Shown: positions 1 through 8,634, numbered from the stretch's first letter. The stretch is DNA of 64,000 nt from Telluribacter roseus (GCF_017355915.2 NZ_JAFEUV020000021.1:1-64000); one strand, 5' to 3'. Made by a program: numbers and translations. Notes: generated by a model not told the origin, from the letters alone.

Positions 1-80
<80 letters not shown>

Positions 81-337
81 AAATATTTGTATTCAGTCTA
101 GCCATTACATAAAGTAGCTAACTAGCTGTTGTTGTACTTGTCTCATACAACGCTGCTTGCATTACTTGCTCTTTTCTCACTAAGCCAAAGAACGTTGCTC
201 GTCAGGACTTCTTCCTTCTGAACTAGTTGGTTAAGACCGTCTGTCTTACCTGTGTATTATAGCAGCTAAGCTGCTTTTTTACTCTTTACTCTTAATTTTT
301 CACTCTCAACTTCTCACTCATTTCCTGAATGGGAGTG
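81..337 (-). other. 16S leader region
   Basis: This is the transcribed spacer between the proximal rRNA promoter (338-368) and the 16S start. It is rich in AT and short CT runs, has no open frame worth calling, and presumably carries the precursor processing stem whose 3' partner lies outside the window. I could not recognise a boxA-type antitermination element. Confidence 0.5.
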
Positions 338-368
338 CAAAAGTAGTAGAAGCTTCTCTTATTTCCAA
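338..368 (-). promoter_or_regulatory. rRNA promoter P1
   Basis: On the minus strand a -7 element TACTTTTG (345-338) follows a TTG (368-366) at a spacing of 20, matching the Bacteroidota sigma-A consensus TTG-N19-22-TAnnTTTG. It is followed directly by CACTCCCA, the same discriminator seen at P2 and, as CAGTCCCAA, at the tRNA promoters of this window. Confidence 0.85.
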
Positions 369-640
369 ACAAGAGGCCGAAAATATTTTCTGAGATTTTC
401 TTCTCTGTCTCAGCCTTTCTGGCTTATGTATATCCTGCTGGATTGTTTCAGACACCTCAATCGCTTCGTGGAAGTGGAGCCAGGAAGACTGGCTGCTTTA
501 CCTTCATGGCGCCTTATTATAACGGCGCTGGTGCTTGGTTTAGTTCCTCCTAATGGAGAACTTTTTGCTTCACTACTACGTGGGTTTTTGGTGCCCCGGC
601 CGGACCGTCTGTCCTGCCTGCTTCCCGTTGATTGGGAGTG

Positions 641-672
641 CAAAAGTAGTAGGTCCACCACATCTTCTGCAA
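641..672 (-). promoter_or_regulatory. rRNA promoter P2 (distal)
   Basis: A second copy of the P1 core, with -7 TACTTTTG (648-641), -33 TTG (672-670) and a spacing of 21. A 19-base block (TACTACTTTTGCACTCCCA on the minus strand) is identical at both promoters, about 303 bp apart, while flanking sequence is not conserved. Tandem promoters are usual for rRNA operons. Confidence 0.8.
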
Positions 673-1124
673 GTGTTTTAGCAGATATTTTTTCAGCGTT
701 TACACAAGTACCTCATACGGTGAGGGTAAAGCGGCTGATGGGCTTTTACTTCCCTGTCGGAGCCTAAGAAAGAACATCGGTAGATGCTCTGGTAGTTCCT
801 TAGCTCGGGAAGTTTTTGTAGGACTTTCTCTTCTTATAGGAGAAAGGGCCCCGATTTAGTAGCGGGACCAGAAGTATAACAAGGGTTACTCTTCGTGAAG
901 TTCCCCTTGAAATAAAGATTTCTTAGAGGTTTCACATCGCCAGAGGACTGGGAAGATAACACTAGTGTTACTTCCCCAGGTCCTTGCCACTGGCTTTGTA
1001 AGGGAGTCCTTGTAGCCGAAGAAAGGCCCCTGTCTTTGTTGGACAAGGGCCTTCTCGTTTAGGTAATATGGTAACGCCGCTGGTAGGGCTTTTGGTTCTC
1101 GTTCGCAGAAGGTTTTTCTAAACT
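673..1124. other. gene-free structured stretch upstream of the rRNA operon
   Basis: No reading frame here has protein-like composition. Several inverted repeats are visible: CTTTCTC/GAGAAAG at about 819-846, a near-perfect 25-bp palindrome at 951-975 centred on TAACACTAGTGTTA, and a hairpin at 1025-1053 with arms GGCCCCTGTC and GACAAGGGCC (one mismatch). Read on the minus strand the last could terminate the 1125-1825 operon before it reaches the rRNA promoters. Any further role is unknown. Confidence 0.5.
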
Positions 1125-1472
1125 TTACTGGTCATTGCTCTTGAAATATTCCAGCACGTGGATTTTCAGTAGTAGTTCCTGCGACAGGAGGTCTCCGGCG
1201 GGTAAGGGTGTGACCAATCGCCAGTGTGGCCAGCCGTCGGCATCCGTACCTTCATATTCATAGTACCCGGATACGCTAAGGATCTTACAGATGCCAATAT
1301 GCATCAAATCCTGCTTTTGCTCTTTTGTAAAATGCTTTATTCCCTGGCCCAGCTCCTGTACTCCTATCAGGAACAGGACGCTGTTCAAATCACCGGGGCG
1401 TTTGCCTATGTTTTGTTCCAGCGTATCCAGTAGTTGTTCCCACTGGACATCTAGTGGCTGTTCGTCTTCCAT
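1125..1472 (-). CDS. conserved hypothetical protein
   Basis: A 115-residue soluble acidic protein with no signal peptide, membrane segment or motif I recognise. The start is set at the ATG at 1472, which overlaps the TAA of the upstream AhpD-like gene as TAATG, the usual geometry of translational coupling; an in-frame ATG 12 codons upstream would give a larger overlap. The C-terminal half has a WPHWRLV segment. The gene is the second of a two-gene operon and probably acts with, or is simply co-expressed with, the AhpD-like protein. No function is proposed. Confidence 0.75.
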   Translation of the reverse strand: MEDEQPLDVQWEQLLDTLEQNIGKRPGDLNSVLFLIGVQELGQGIKHFTKEQKQDLMHIGICKILSVSGYYEYEGTDADGWPHWRLVTPLPAGDLLSQELLLKIHVLEYFKSNDQ

Positions 1473-1825
1473 TATGATAGTGATTCTTCTGATGACAGAG
1501 CCTCCCAATATTCAAAGGCACGGCGCAAATGAGGGATAACAATAGTACCGCCAATCAGTGTAGCAATAGAGAATACCTCCTGCATCTGCTTATCCGATAC
1601 GCCCAGCTCTTTGCATTTGCCTAAGTGGTACTTAACGCAGTCGTCGCAACGTAAGACCATCGAGCAGGCCAGGCCGATCATTTCTTTGGTGACCTGATCT
1701 ACTTCACCGGGAGCATAGCAATTGGTATCCAGATTAAAGATTCTTTTCAAAATAAGATTGTCCGAATCCATAATCTTATCATTCATCCGGCTGCGGTAGT
1801 CATTGAAGTCTTGTACAAGGCTCAT
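1472..1825 (-). CDS. carboxymuconolactone decarboxylase / AhpD-like protein
   Basis: A 117-residue protein of the CMD/AhpD-like fold. The family hallmark is visible: Cys60-x2-Cys63 followed by His67 (LRCDDCVKYH), the redox pair used by AhpD-type disulfide reductases, preceded by a helix with KEMIGLACSM. The length matches single-domain members. Such proteins reduce peroxiredoxin partners or act as small peroxidases; the partner is not adjacent. It is the first gene of an operon with the 115-residue hypothetical protein, whose start codon overlaps its stop codon. Confidence 0.88.
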   Translation of the reverse strand: MSLVQDFNDYRSRMNDKIMDSDNLILKRIFNLDTNCYAPGEVDQVTKEMIGLACSMVLRCDDCVKYHLGKCKELGVSDKQMQEVFSIATLIGGTIVIPHLRRAFEYWEALSSEESLS

Positions 1826-1909
1826 AGTATCTGGTTGTAGTTTTATGGTCTGTCTAAATTTTAAACTGTATTTTCCTAACGGTTTGGGTCGATAAAGAGT
1901 TTACCAGGG

Positions 1910-2605
1910 ATGAAGCTATCGCGTTACTGGTCTGATTTCCTGGATCTTCTTTTTCCGCGCTGCTGCGAAGCCTGTGGCAAGGCGCTGGTAGGCACGGAGG
2001 AAACAGTCTGTACCTCATGCCGGATCACGCTACCCCGCCTGAGTCAGGATAGTATCATCAGCACTTCGGTGAAAAGCAAGTTCATAGGCAATCCTGACGT
2101 ACAAGACGCTTTTGCTTTTCTGGTATTCACAAAAAAAGGAAAAGTACAGGAGTTACTACACGCTCTTAAATACAAGGGTAACCAGGAGGTGGGCAGGTTA
2201 CTGGGTCTGATGTACGGGCAGGAGCTGATAGAGCAAAATCAGCTGCCGCCGGCTGACCTGATTATAAGTGTACCGTTGCATCCCCGAAGGCTAAAAGAAA
2301 GGGGGTATAACCAAAGTGATGCTTTTGCGAAAGGACTTTCGGAAGCAACGGGGATTCCGTGGTCGGGAACGGTACTGATCCGTACCCGCTATACCAGAAC
2401 GCAGACCGGCAAAAGCAGGGTGGAACGCTACGAGAACATGAGCGGCGTATTCAGAGTAGAGCAGAAAGAGGCGGTTGAAGGTAAGAAGGTCATACTGGTA
2501 GATGATGTACTTACCACCGGAGCTACCCTGGATGCCTGTGTAGAAGCCATGAAAGGCCTGAATTGTACGGTGTATATAATGACAATAGCCGCCGCTCAAA
2601 TCTGA
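1910..2605 (+). CDS. comF: ComF family phosphoribosyltransferase-like protein
   Basis: A 231-residue ComF/GntX family protein. The N-terminus carries the four-cysteine zinc ribbon (Cys18/19, Cys22, Cys34, Cys37), and the C-terminal half is a type I phosphoribosyltransferase fold with the PRPP loop VILVDDVLTTGAT near residues 194-206. Family members are linked to DNA uptake in competent bacteria; the biochemical activity is not established. The ATG at 1910 lies just before the typical LFPRCCEACG motif and gives full family length. It is monocistronic, and its stop codon lies inside a perfect inverted repeat shared with the convergent gldJ. Confidence 0.9.
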   Translation: MKLSRYWSDFLDLLFPRCCEACGKALVGTEETVCTSCRITLPRLSQDSIISTSVKSKFIGNPDVQDAFAFLVFTKKGKVQELLHALKYKGNQEVGRLLGLMYGQELIEQNQLPPADLIISVPLHPRRLKERGYNQSDAFAKGLSEATGIPWSGTVLIRTRYTRTQTGKSRVERYENMSGVFRVEQKEAVEGKKVILVDDVLTTGATLDACVEAMKGLNCTVYIMTIAAAQI

Positions 2606-2620
2606 GCGGCGGCTATTGTC
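2581..2620. terminator. perfect 18-bp inverted repeat, bidirectional terminator candidate
   Basis: Arms 2581-2598 (GACAATAGCCGCCGCTCA) and 2603-2620 are exact reverse complements with a 4-base loop. The last codons and the TGA stop (2603-2605) of comF lie inside the structure. It sits between two convergent genes, which favours a shared terminator, although neither side has a real T run. Confidence 0.65.
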
Positions 2621-2648
2621 ATTATTATAGTATCAGATCTGTCTGGTC

Positions 2649-3908
2649 TTATTTGTTACGACCGGTGGCGATCATGGCGCAACGGAAACCTACCATAGCG
2701 GTAGCAGAATCCTGATCCATGAAGCGACGGGTACCTGGAGATAGCCAATAGGCTACGTCAGACCATGAACCTCCTTTGTATACACGCAGGCGGTCACTCA
2801 CCAGAGAGTTGCTATTCTTGGTATCGTAATTTTTCTCTTCGTCCATGTAGCCATCGCGACGCAGTGAGTTCAGGTCGGCGAAGTCCATGTAAGAAAGAGG
2901 ACGGTATACGTCATACACCCACTCATTTACGTTACCAGCCATATCGTACAGACCGTAGTCATTGGCAGGGTAAGAGCGTAGCTCTTGGGTAATGATGGCA
3001 CCGTCGTTAGAACGACCCGCGATACCGGCGTAGTCACCACGACCACGCTTGAAGTTGGCTAGCATAGTACCTTGCTTACGGCCGCGAGGCTGACGTACAG
3101 TAGAGCCATCCCAGGGATAGATACGCTGGTTAGACTGGTTTTCGTCAGCATACTGAGTACCAATCATACCTTTGGCGGCGTACTCCCATTCGGCTTCTGT
3201 TGGAAGGCGGTAAGGAGGTAGCACGTAGCCACTTTCTACTGAAAGTTGTGCAGGATCGGAAGCAGCGGCGGTTTCAGCAGCAACTTCTGAATTCTTCCTC
3301 TTACCCAGTGAGAAGCCTTTTTTCTTACCATCAATGGTAGTACCCTTGCTGGCCATCGACTGATTCACGGCATTGGAGCGCCATGTACAGTAGTCATTAG
3401 CCTGTACCCATGATACACCTACTACCGGATACAGACGGAAGCCCGGGTGACGCAGGTACATGGTTACGTACGAGTCATTGAAGGATAGGGGGTTGTACCA
3501 TACAGCAGTGTCAGGAAGAGCCTTACGATAAAACTCCTCAGAAGAGTCGCGCTGAACGGCATCCAGATACTCAAGGTAGTGAATGTTAGCGACCTCGGTT
3601 TCATCCATATAGAAGGACTGAATACTAACGGTACGCTCCAGGTTGTCACGAGTGTTCATAACATCCTCTTCCAGCGATCCCATTGTAAAACGACCTCCTT
3701 CAATGAACACCAGGTCAGGACCGGCCGGTAAAGCTTTGTATTGCTTCACCTCAAAACCATCCTCTGTGTTATACGACAAGCCAGTTTTAGAGCTGGTTTT
3801 GCCTGGCTTTAGACTAGTTGGCTCTTTTTTCTTACAGGAGCTGGCAACTGCCAGAACCATAAGTAGTAACGCCAGCGACCGGATACCAATACTACGCATG
3901 CAAGTCAT
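2649..3908 (-). CDS. gldJ: gliding motility lipoprotein GldJ
   Basis: A 419-residue lipoprotein: signal peptide with lipobox ending in SSC at about residue 25, then a formylglycine-generating-enzyme-like (sulfatase-modifying factor) fold. The segment KTSSKTG near the N-terminus, FIEGGRFTMGS, SFYMDETEV, ALPDTAVW and YLRHPGF...YPVVGVSW match GldJ rather than the paralogue GldK. GldJ is an outer-membrane-associated periplasmic lipoprotein required for gliding and for stability of the type IX secretion motor in Flavobacterium. The C-terminal half has typical FGE blocks (RLPTEAEWEYAAKG, DMAGNVNEWVYD, KGGSW). An alternative ATG at 3899 is equally possible. Promoter -7 at 3963-3970. Confidence 0.85.
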   Translation of the reverse strand: MTCMRSIGIRSLALLLMVLAVASSCKKKEPTSLKPGKTSSKTGLSYNTEDGFEVKQYKALPAGPDLVFIEGGRFTMGSLEEDVMNTRDNLERTVSIQSFYMDETEVANIHYLEYLDAVQRDSSEEFYRKALPDTAVWYNPLSFNDSYVTMYLRHPGFRLYPVVGVSWVQANDYCTWRSNAVNQSMASKGTTIDGKKKGFSLGKRKNSEVAAETAAASDPAQLSVESGYVLPPYRLPTEAEWEYAAKGMIGTQYADENQSNQRIYPWDGSTVRQPRGRKQGTMLANFKRGRGDYAGIAGRSNDGAIITQELRSYPANDYGLYDMAGNVNEWVYDVYRPLSYMDFADLNSLRRDGYMDEEKNYDTKNSNSLVSDRLRVYKGGSWSDVAYWLSPGTRRFMDQDSATAMVGFRCAMIATGRNK

Positions 3909-3962
3909 TGCTTTTATTGTGGCTTTTATAATTAAAGGTACTTTTCAAATTGTAACAAACAA

Positions 3963-3970
3963 CAAATATA
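3963..3970 (-). promoter_or_regulatory. gldJ promoter -7 element
   Basis: TATATTTG on the minus strand fits TAnnTTTG and lies about 55 bases upstream of the gldJ start. No clear -33 TTG is seen. Confidence 0.5.
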
Positions 3971-4003
3971 AATTACTGATCTAACTAATTGCGAAAAATT
4001 AAT

Positions 4004-7000
4004 TTACCTGCTCATTTCCTGAAGTAGCTGGTGAGCCTGGTCCAGACTTTTAACTTCGTAGCAGGTAAGTATCAGCTTGCCTTTCACATCTTTCAGCGAG
4101 CTTTGCTTCGGATGCTTCTGTATATAATCAATTATATTGCCAAACTTGGCTGACTGATAGAAGTTGTCGTTCTGGGATGAAACGAAGTAGCCTTTCATGG
4201 TATTGTTTTTCAGCGTCAATTTTTCAAAGTGAAGGCTTTCGGCTTCCCAGCGCAAGCGAACTGTCTTGAGGAGGTCCTTGACCTCTTTCGGCATCGGACC
4301 AAAGCGGTCGATGACTTCGGCCTCGAAGGCAGCCAGTTCTTCCTCATTCTTAGTGTTGTCAAGACGAGTATATAACGAGAGTCGCTCCGAAATATTTTTC
4401 ACGTACTGATCTGGAATCAATACGGCAAAGTCCGTTTCGATCTGACAGTCGGGCAGCAGGTCCTGAGGTACGCCCAGTGCTGTGGCAAACAAGTCTTTAA
4501 ATTCTGTTTCTTTCAACTCTTTTACCGTCTCGTCCAGGATCTTGTGGTACATCTCGTAGCCCAGGTCGTTGACGAATCCACTCTGCTCCGCTCCTAACAG
4601 GTTACCGGCACCACGGATATCCAGGTCACGCATAGCTACCTTGAAGCCATCACCCAGCTCAGAGAACTCCTCCAGGGTCTGGAGGCGCTTGCGGCTATCA
4701 TTGGAAAGTACCGAGATAGGCGGTGTAAGCAGGTAACAGAAAGCCTTGCGGTTGGAGCGTCCGACGCGTCCGCGCATCTGGTGCAGATCCGAAAGGCCAA
4801 ACATGTGTGCCGAGTTAATGATGATGGTATTGGCATTAGGTATATCAATACCTGACTCGATGATATTGGTCGAAACCAGAATATCATACTCCCCTTCAAT
4901 GAAGCGCATCATGACCCGCTCGAGCTGCTCGCCTTCCATCTGGCCGTGGGCTACCCCAATGCGGGCATCCGGTACCAGTCGCAGGATAATATTGGCAATG
5001 GACTCAATATCGTTGACGCGGTTATGCACAAAGAACACCTGGCCCCCCCGGTTGACCTCGTAGCTGATAGCATCCCGGATAAACTCTTCGTTGAACACGT
5101 GTACCTCTGTGGTCACGGGCTGACGGTTAGGTGGCGGCGTAGCTATGACAGATAGGTCACGGGCACCCATCAGCGAGAAGTGAAGCGTACGCGGAATAGG
5201 CGTAGCAGTAAGCGTCAGTACATCTACGTTTACACGCATTTCCTTCAGGCGATCTTTTGCCTTTACCCCAAACTTCTGCTCTTCGTCGACAATAAGCAGG
5301 CCCAGGTCCTTGAACTTCACGTCCTTGTTCAGGATGCGGTGGGTACCTATCAGAATATCGATCTTGCCTTCCTCCGCCTGCTTCAGAGTATCCTTGATTT
5401 CCTTAGTTGACTTAAAACGGTTGATGTACCCTACCCGTACCGGGAAGTCGGCCAGTCGCTCCGCGAAGGTCTTGTAGTGCTGCATAGCCAGGATAGTAGT
5501 AGGTACCAGTACGGCCACCTGCTTACTGTCACATACGGCTTTGAAGGCCGCCCGAACGGCTACCTCTGTCTTACCAAAGCCTACATCACCACACACCAGT
5601 CGATCCATTGGATACGGCTTTTCCATGTCGTCTTTAACATCATTGGTAGCCTTAGCCTGATCGGGGGTATCTTCGTAAATAAAGGAAGATTCCAGCTCGG
5701 CCTGCATGTAGTTATCGCGGGAGTAGGGAAAGCCCTGCGCCTCGCGCCGCTTGGCGTACAGCGATATAAGCTCGTGGGCAATATCTTTGAGCTGCTTCTT
5801 AACGCGTGATTTTTTGTTTTCCCAATCGCCCGAGCCCAGTTTGCTCATAATAGGCGGGGCACCTTCCTTACCGGTGTACTTGGCGATCTTGTGCAGGTTG
5901 TGCACACTCACGTACAGCAGGTCGTTGTCGCGGTAGATGAGCCGGATGGCCTCCTGTTCTTTGCCGCCTACGTCCACTTTCTCCATACCCGCAAAGCGGC
6001 CAATGCCGTAGTCGACGTGGGTAACGAAGTCGCCGGGCTGCAGAGACCGCAGCTCCTTAAGGGTGATGGCCTTGGACTTACTGAACTTCTCCTTCAGGCG
6101 GTACTTATGGTAGCGGGCAAAGATCTGGTGGTCGGTATAGCAGACCACTTTGAGCTGCTCATCCACAAACCCCTCACGTAATGATATGTTGAGCGGCTGG
6201 AACTTGATATACGGGTCCAGATCCGCAAAGATGCGTTCCAGACGGTCGAGCTGCTTGGGCTGCTCGGCGGCTATGATATTTGTAAAGCCTTTGGACTGAT
6301 TCTCGGACAGATCATCGATCAGTCGTTTGAAATCTTTATTGAACGAGGGCTGCGGCCTGGATGTATAAACGGTCCGGCTTTCATTCTTGAAATAGAAACG
6401 ACGCCCGAACTCCACCGTCTTGAACTTCTTGATGTGGTTCAGAAAGGTACGACGCGTCTCAAACAAATCCTGCGGGTTAGACACGATCTGGATACCTCCT
6501 CCCGTGGCGGCAGCAAGGGCCTGCTCGGCTTTCTCAAAACAGTTTTCGATGATCTCGAGGGTCAGCTCCGTATCCTTAAACCACAGGGCCGCGTGGTCGG
6601 GCAGGAAGTCCAGGAAGGGCTCACGGGTTTCGTAGGTGAGCTTCTGCTGAATATCCGGAATAATATTAATCTGCTGCACGGTCTCGACCGATAGCTGCGT
6701 ATCCGGGTCGAAGGAGCGGAGGCTCTCTACCTCATCACCGAAGAGTTCGATCCGGTACGGGTATTCGCTGGCGTAGGAGAACACATCCAGAATACCTCCA
6801 CGTACCGAGAACTGCCCCGGCTCAAACACGAAATCCGTCAGCTCGAAATCATAGCCGTTCAGAAACTCCGTCAGGAAGGTTGGATCGAGCTTCTCCCCTA
6901 CCTTTACCGAGAAGGTATTGGCCAGCAGGGAGCGCTTATTGATTACTTTCTCAAAGAGTGCTTCGGGATAGGTAACGATCTGCAAAGGGCCGGGCTTGGC

Positions 7001-7351
7001 AACATTCAGCTTGTTCAGGATCTCGGCACGCATCAGCACGTTGGCGTTATCTACATCCTCGTACTGGTAGGGGCGCTTGTAAGAGGTCGGATAAAAGAGT
7101 ACCTCTTCCTTTCCGAGCAGGTTCTGAAGGTCGTTCTGGAAATAAGCGGCTTCTTCGCGGTCGCTCAGGATGTACAGGGCCGGCCGTGGCTGCTTTTGGT
7201 GTAGAGCGGCTGCTACTACAGCATCCAGGCTACCGATGAGGCCCTTAATCTGTACGTGTGCGTCGGCGGGAGAGTTAGATTCAATCTTATTTGCAAGAAG
7301 CTGTATGTAGCTGTCTCCGCCGTATAGGGTTATGAAATCTTTTACTTCCAA
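4004..7351 (-). CDS. mfd: transcription-repair coupling factor Mfd
   Basis: An 1115-residue protein of normal Mfd length. In order: UvrB-homology N-terminal region (ALYILSDREEAAYFQNDL, VRGGILDVFSYASEYPYRIELFGDEVESLR), the RNA-polymerase-interacting CarD-like domain (LQPGDFVTHVDYGIGRFAGM), a RecG-like translocase with Walker A GDVGFGKTE, DEEQKFG Walker B, TLTATPIPRTL, and motifs including QMRGRVGRS, then the TRCF C-terminal domain. It removes stalled RNA polymerase at lesions and recruits UvrA. Apparently monocistronic; start ATG at 7351 precedes the conserved N-terminus. Confidence 0.98.
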   Translation of the reverse strand: MEVKDFITLYGGDSYIQLLANKIESNSPADAHVQIKGLIGSLDAVVAAALHQKQPRPALYILSDREEAAYFQNDLQNLLGKEEVLFYPTSYKRPYQYEDVDNANVLMRAEILNKLNVAKPGPLQIVTYPEALFEKVINKRSLLANTFSVKVGEKLDPTFLTEFLNGYDFELTDFVFEPGQFSVRGGILDVFSYASEYPYRIELFGDEVESLRSFDPDTQLSVETVQQINIIPDIQQKLTYETREPFLDFLPDHAALWFKDTELTLEIIENCFEKAEQALAAATGGGIQIVSNPQDLFETRRTFLNHIKKFKTVEFGRRFYFKNESRTVYTSRPQPSFNKDFKRLIDDLSENQSKGFTNIIAAEQPKQLDRLERIFADLDPYIKFQPLNISLREGFVDEQLKVVCYTDHQIFARYHKYRLKEKFSKSKAITLKELRSLQPGDFVTHVDYGIGRFAGMEKVDVGGKEQEAIRLIYRDNDLLYVSVHNLHKIAKYTGKEGAPPIMSKLGSGDWENKKSRVKKQLKDIAHELISLYAKRREAQGFPYSRDNYMQAELESSFIYEDTPDQAKATNDVKDDMEKPYPMDRLVCGDVGFGKTEVAVRAAFKAVCDSKQVAVLVPTTILAMQHYKTFAERLADFPVRVGYINRFKSTKEIKDTLKQAEEGKIDILIGTHRILNKDVKFKDLGLLIVDEEQKFGVKAKDRLKEMRVNVDVLTLTATPIPRTLHFSLMGARDLSVIATPPPNRQPVTTEVHVFNEEFIRDAISYEVNRGGQVFFVHNRVNDIESIANIILRLVPDARIGVAHGQMEGEQLERVMMRFIEGEYDILVSTNIIESGIDIPNANTIIINSAHMFGLSDLHQMRGRVGRSNRKAFCYLLTPPISVLSNDSRKRLQTLEEFSELGDGFKVAMRDLDIRGAGNLLGAEQSGFVNDLGYEMYHKILDETVKELKETEFKDLFATALGVPQDLLPDCQIETDFAVLIPDQYVKNISERLSLYTRLDNTKNEEELAAFEAEVIDRFGPMPKEVKDLLKTVRLRWEAESLHFEKLTLKNNTMKGYFVSSQNDNFYQSAKFGNIIDYIQKHPKQSSLKDVKGKLILTCYEVKSLDQAHQLLQEMSR

Positions 7352-7471
7352 GGGACTAGTATTGTATATAGTAATAAGGACGCAGGATAAAGAGCCAAAG
7401 GCTAACAGTTACTAAGGAGGCCGCTGACCATATGATCCTGCTGCTTTAAATCCGAAATAAAAACGCGAAAA

Positions 7472-7498
7472 GCCGACGGGCGCTTTTTTCCCGTCGGC
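7472..7498. terminator. hairpin between mfd and pnuC
   Basis: Arms GCCGACGGG (7472-7480) and CCCGTCGGC (7490-7498) are exact complements; the loop contains six T on the plus strand. On the minus strand the stem is followed by TTTTCGCGTTTTTATTT, so it could stop leftward transcription entering mfd from the pnuC antisense strand. No gene clearly needs it. Confidence 0.4.
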
Positions 7499-7520
7499 AG
7501 AAGAGTAACAATGCTTTTTT

Positions 7521-7528
7521 TACTTTTG
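7521..7528 (+). promoter_or_regulatory. pnuC promoter -7 element
   Basis: TACTTTTG fits TAnnTTTG and lies about 49 bases before the pnuC ATG. There is no convincing -33 TTG. Confidence 0.55.
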
Positions 7529-7576
7529 TTGCACCTTACCGGTTCTAAAACACAAAATTAACATACAAACCTTTAG

Positions 7577-8188
7577 ATGCTCGACTGGCTGAACCAAACC
7601 CTCTCCCTGGCAGGACTGACTACTACTCCTCTCGAAATATTTGGCTTCGTTACGGGCGCTATTTGTGTATACCTCAACACCCAGCAGAACGTGCTCGGAT
7701 GGCTGTTTGGGATCATCAACGCGGTACTTTACGCGGCAGTATTCTGGCAGGTGAGGCTCTATGCCGATATGGGGCTGCAGGGGTACTACTTTGTGACGAG
7801 TATCTATGGCTGGTGGATGTGGCTCTACGGGGGCGAGAACCGGCAGGAACTACCCGTAACACCTACACCACGGACGCTGTACGGTATTTTTTCGGCCCTG
7901 TTTGTGGCAGCTACCCTGCTGTGGGGCTTCCTGCTCAACCGCTACACCGATGCCAGCCTGAGCTACCTGGACTCAGCCCTGACGGCAGCCAGCCTGATCG
8001 GGCAGTGGATGATGGCCCGCAAGTACCTCGAAAACTGGCTGGTGTGGATTGTGGCTGATGCCTGCTACGTAGGCATGTATGCATACAAGGGCCTGCACCT
8101 GACGGCCCTGCTATATGTGGTATTTCTGGCTCTGGCCCTGATGGGGTACATTCAGTGGAGGCGCGCCATACTTAACGACCGACGTTAG
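7577..8188 (+). CDS. pnuC: PnuC-family vitamin transporter
   Basis: A 203-residue integral membrane protein with about seven hydrophobic segments. Family signatures are FGFVTGAICVYLNTQQNVLGW, the WxxG/IxNxxLY motif (FGIINAVLYAAVFW), GLQGYYFVTSIYGWWMW and the closing WIVADACYVGMYAYKGL. PnuC proteins move nicotinamide riboside by facilitated diffusion; close relatives PnuT and PnuX carry thiamine and riboflavin, and these cannot be separated by eye. A TPP-riboswitch-controlled receptor lies 3 kb away but not in the same transcript, so nicotinamide riboside remains the default. The stop codon overlaps the convergent barstar stop by 3 bases. Confidence 0.88.
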   Translation: MLDWLNQTLSLAGLTTTPLEIFGFVTGAICVYLNTQQNVLGWLFGIINAVLYAAVFWQVRLYADMGLQGYYFVTSIYGWWMWLYGGENRQELPVTPTPRTLYGIFSALFVAATLLWGFLLNRYTDASLSYLDSALTAASLIGQWMMARKYLENWLVWIVADACYVGMYAYKGLHLTALLYVVFLALALMGYIQWRRAILNDRR

Positions 8189-8634
8189 TCGAGCGTACCA
8201 AAGGGAATTTCCTGGTCTTCGAGTAAAGTACGGATACGGGGCGTGTCCTCTATCACAATCAACAGCTCTTTGCGTGATACGTCCTCTTCTTCCTCCTCGT
8301 CCATCCATTTCCAGTCTTCGGCGGTAGCATCCAGCAGGTCGATGATCGTCAGGAGGCGGTCGTCAGACTTTTCGCGTGAGAGCCATTCATTGCTGTTACG
8401 GATGTAGATGGCTACTTTATCTTCTTCAATCCACTCCAGATCATTGATCATTTCATCAAACGACTCCAGATCGTGGCTGAACTCTTCCGGAAACTCCAGC
8501 GACTGGGCTATCTGCTCGTAGAAGGCCTTTAAGGTAGTGGTCTGTTTTCCATCTATAACCGCGACATACCACCCGGGCAGAACAGTGACTGGATTGACTT
8601 CGGTTTTGGCGAGTAGAAAGTTAGTTTTTTCCAT
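8185..8634 (-). CDS. barstar family RNase-inhibitor-like protein
   Basis: A 149-residue acidic protein. Residues about 20-70 match the barstar fold: GWYVAVIDGKQTTTLKAFYEQIAQ, then LEFPEEFSHDLESFDEMINDL, the helix that plugs a barnase active site in the archetype. The start is taken at ATG 8634 rather than an in-frame ATG ten codons upstream, since MEKTNFLLAK begins the conserved part. A run of six glutamates (EEEEEE-like, about residues 115-121) interrupts the C-terminal third. No barnase-type nuclease is adjacent, so this looks like an orphan inhibitor. Confidence 0.8.
   Translation of the reverse strand: MEKTNFLLAKTEVNPVTVLPGWYVAVIDGKQTTTLKAFYEQIAQSLEFPEEFSHDLESFDEMINDLEWIEEDKVAIYIRNSNEWLSREKSDDRLLTIIDLLDATAEDWKWMDEEEEEDVSRKELLIVIEDTPRIRTLLEDQEIPFGTLD

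Noticed and set aside
410-767. Open frames on both strands in the rRNA upstream region (about 83 and 113 codons)
   Set aside because: They overlap the rRNA promoter P2, have biased composition and no family resemblance.
834-1046. 70-codon frame on the minus strand
   Set aside because: It covers hairpins and a probable terminator and has no ribosome-binding context or recognisable protein features.
2649-3908. GldK or sulfatase-modifying enzyme
   Set aside because: The KTSSKTG N-terminal segment and ALPDT/YLRHP blocks favour GldJ; formylglycine-generating cysteines were not found.
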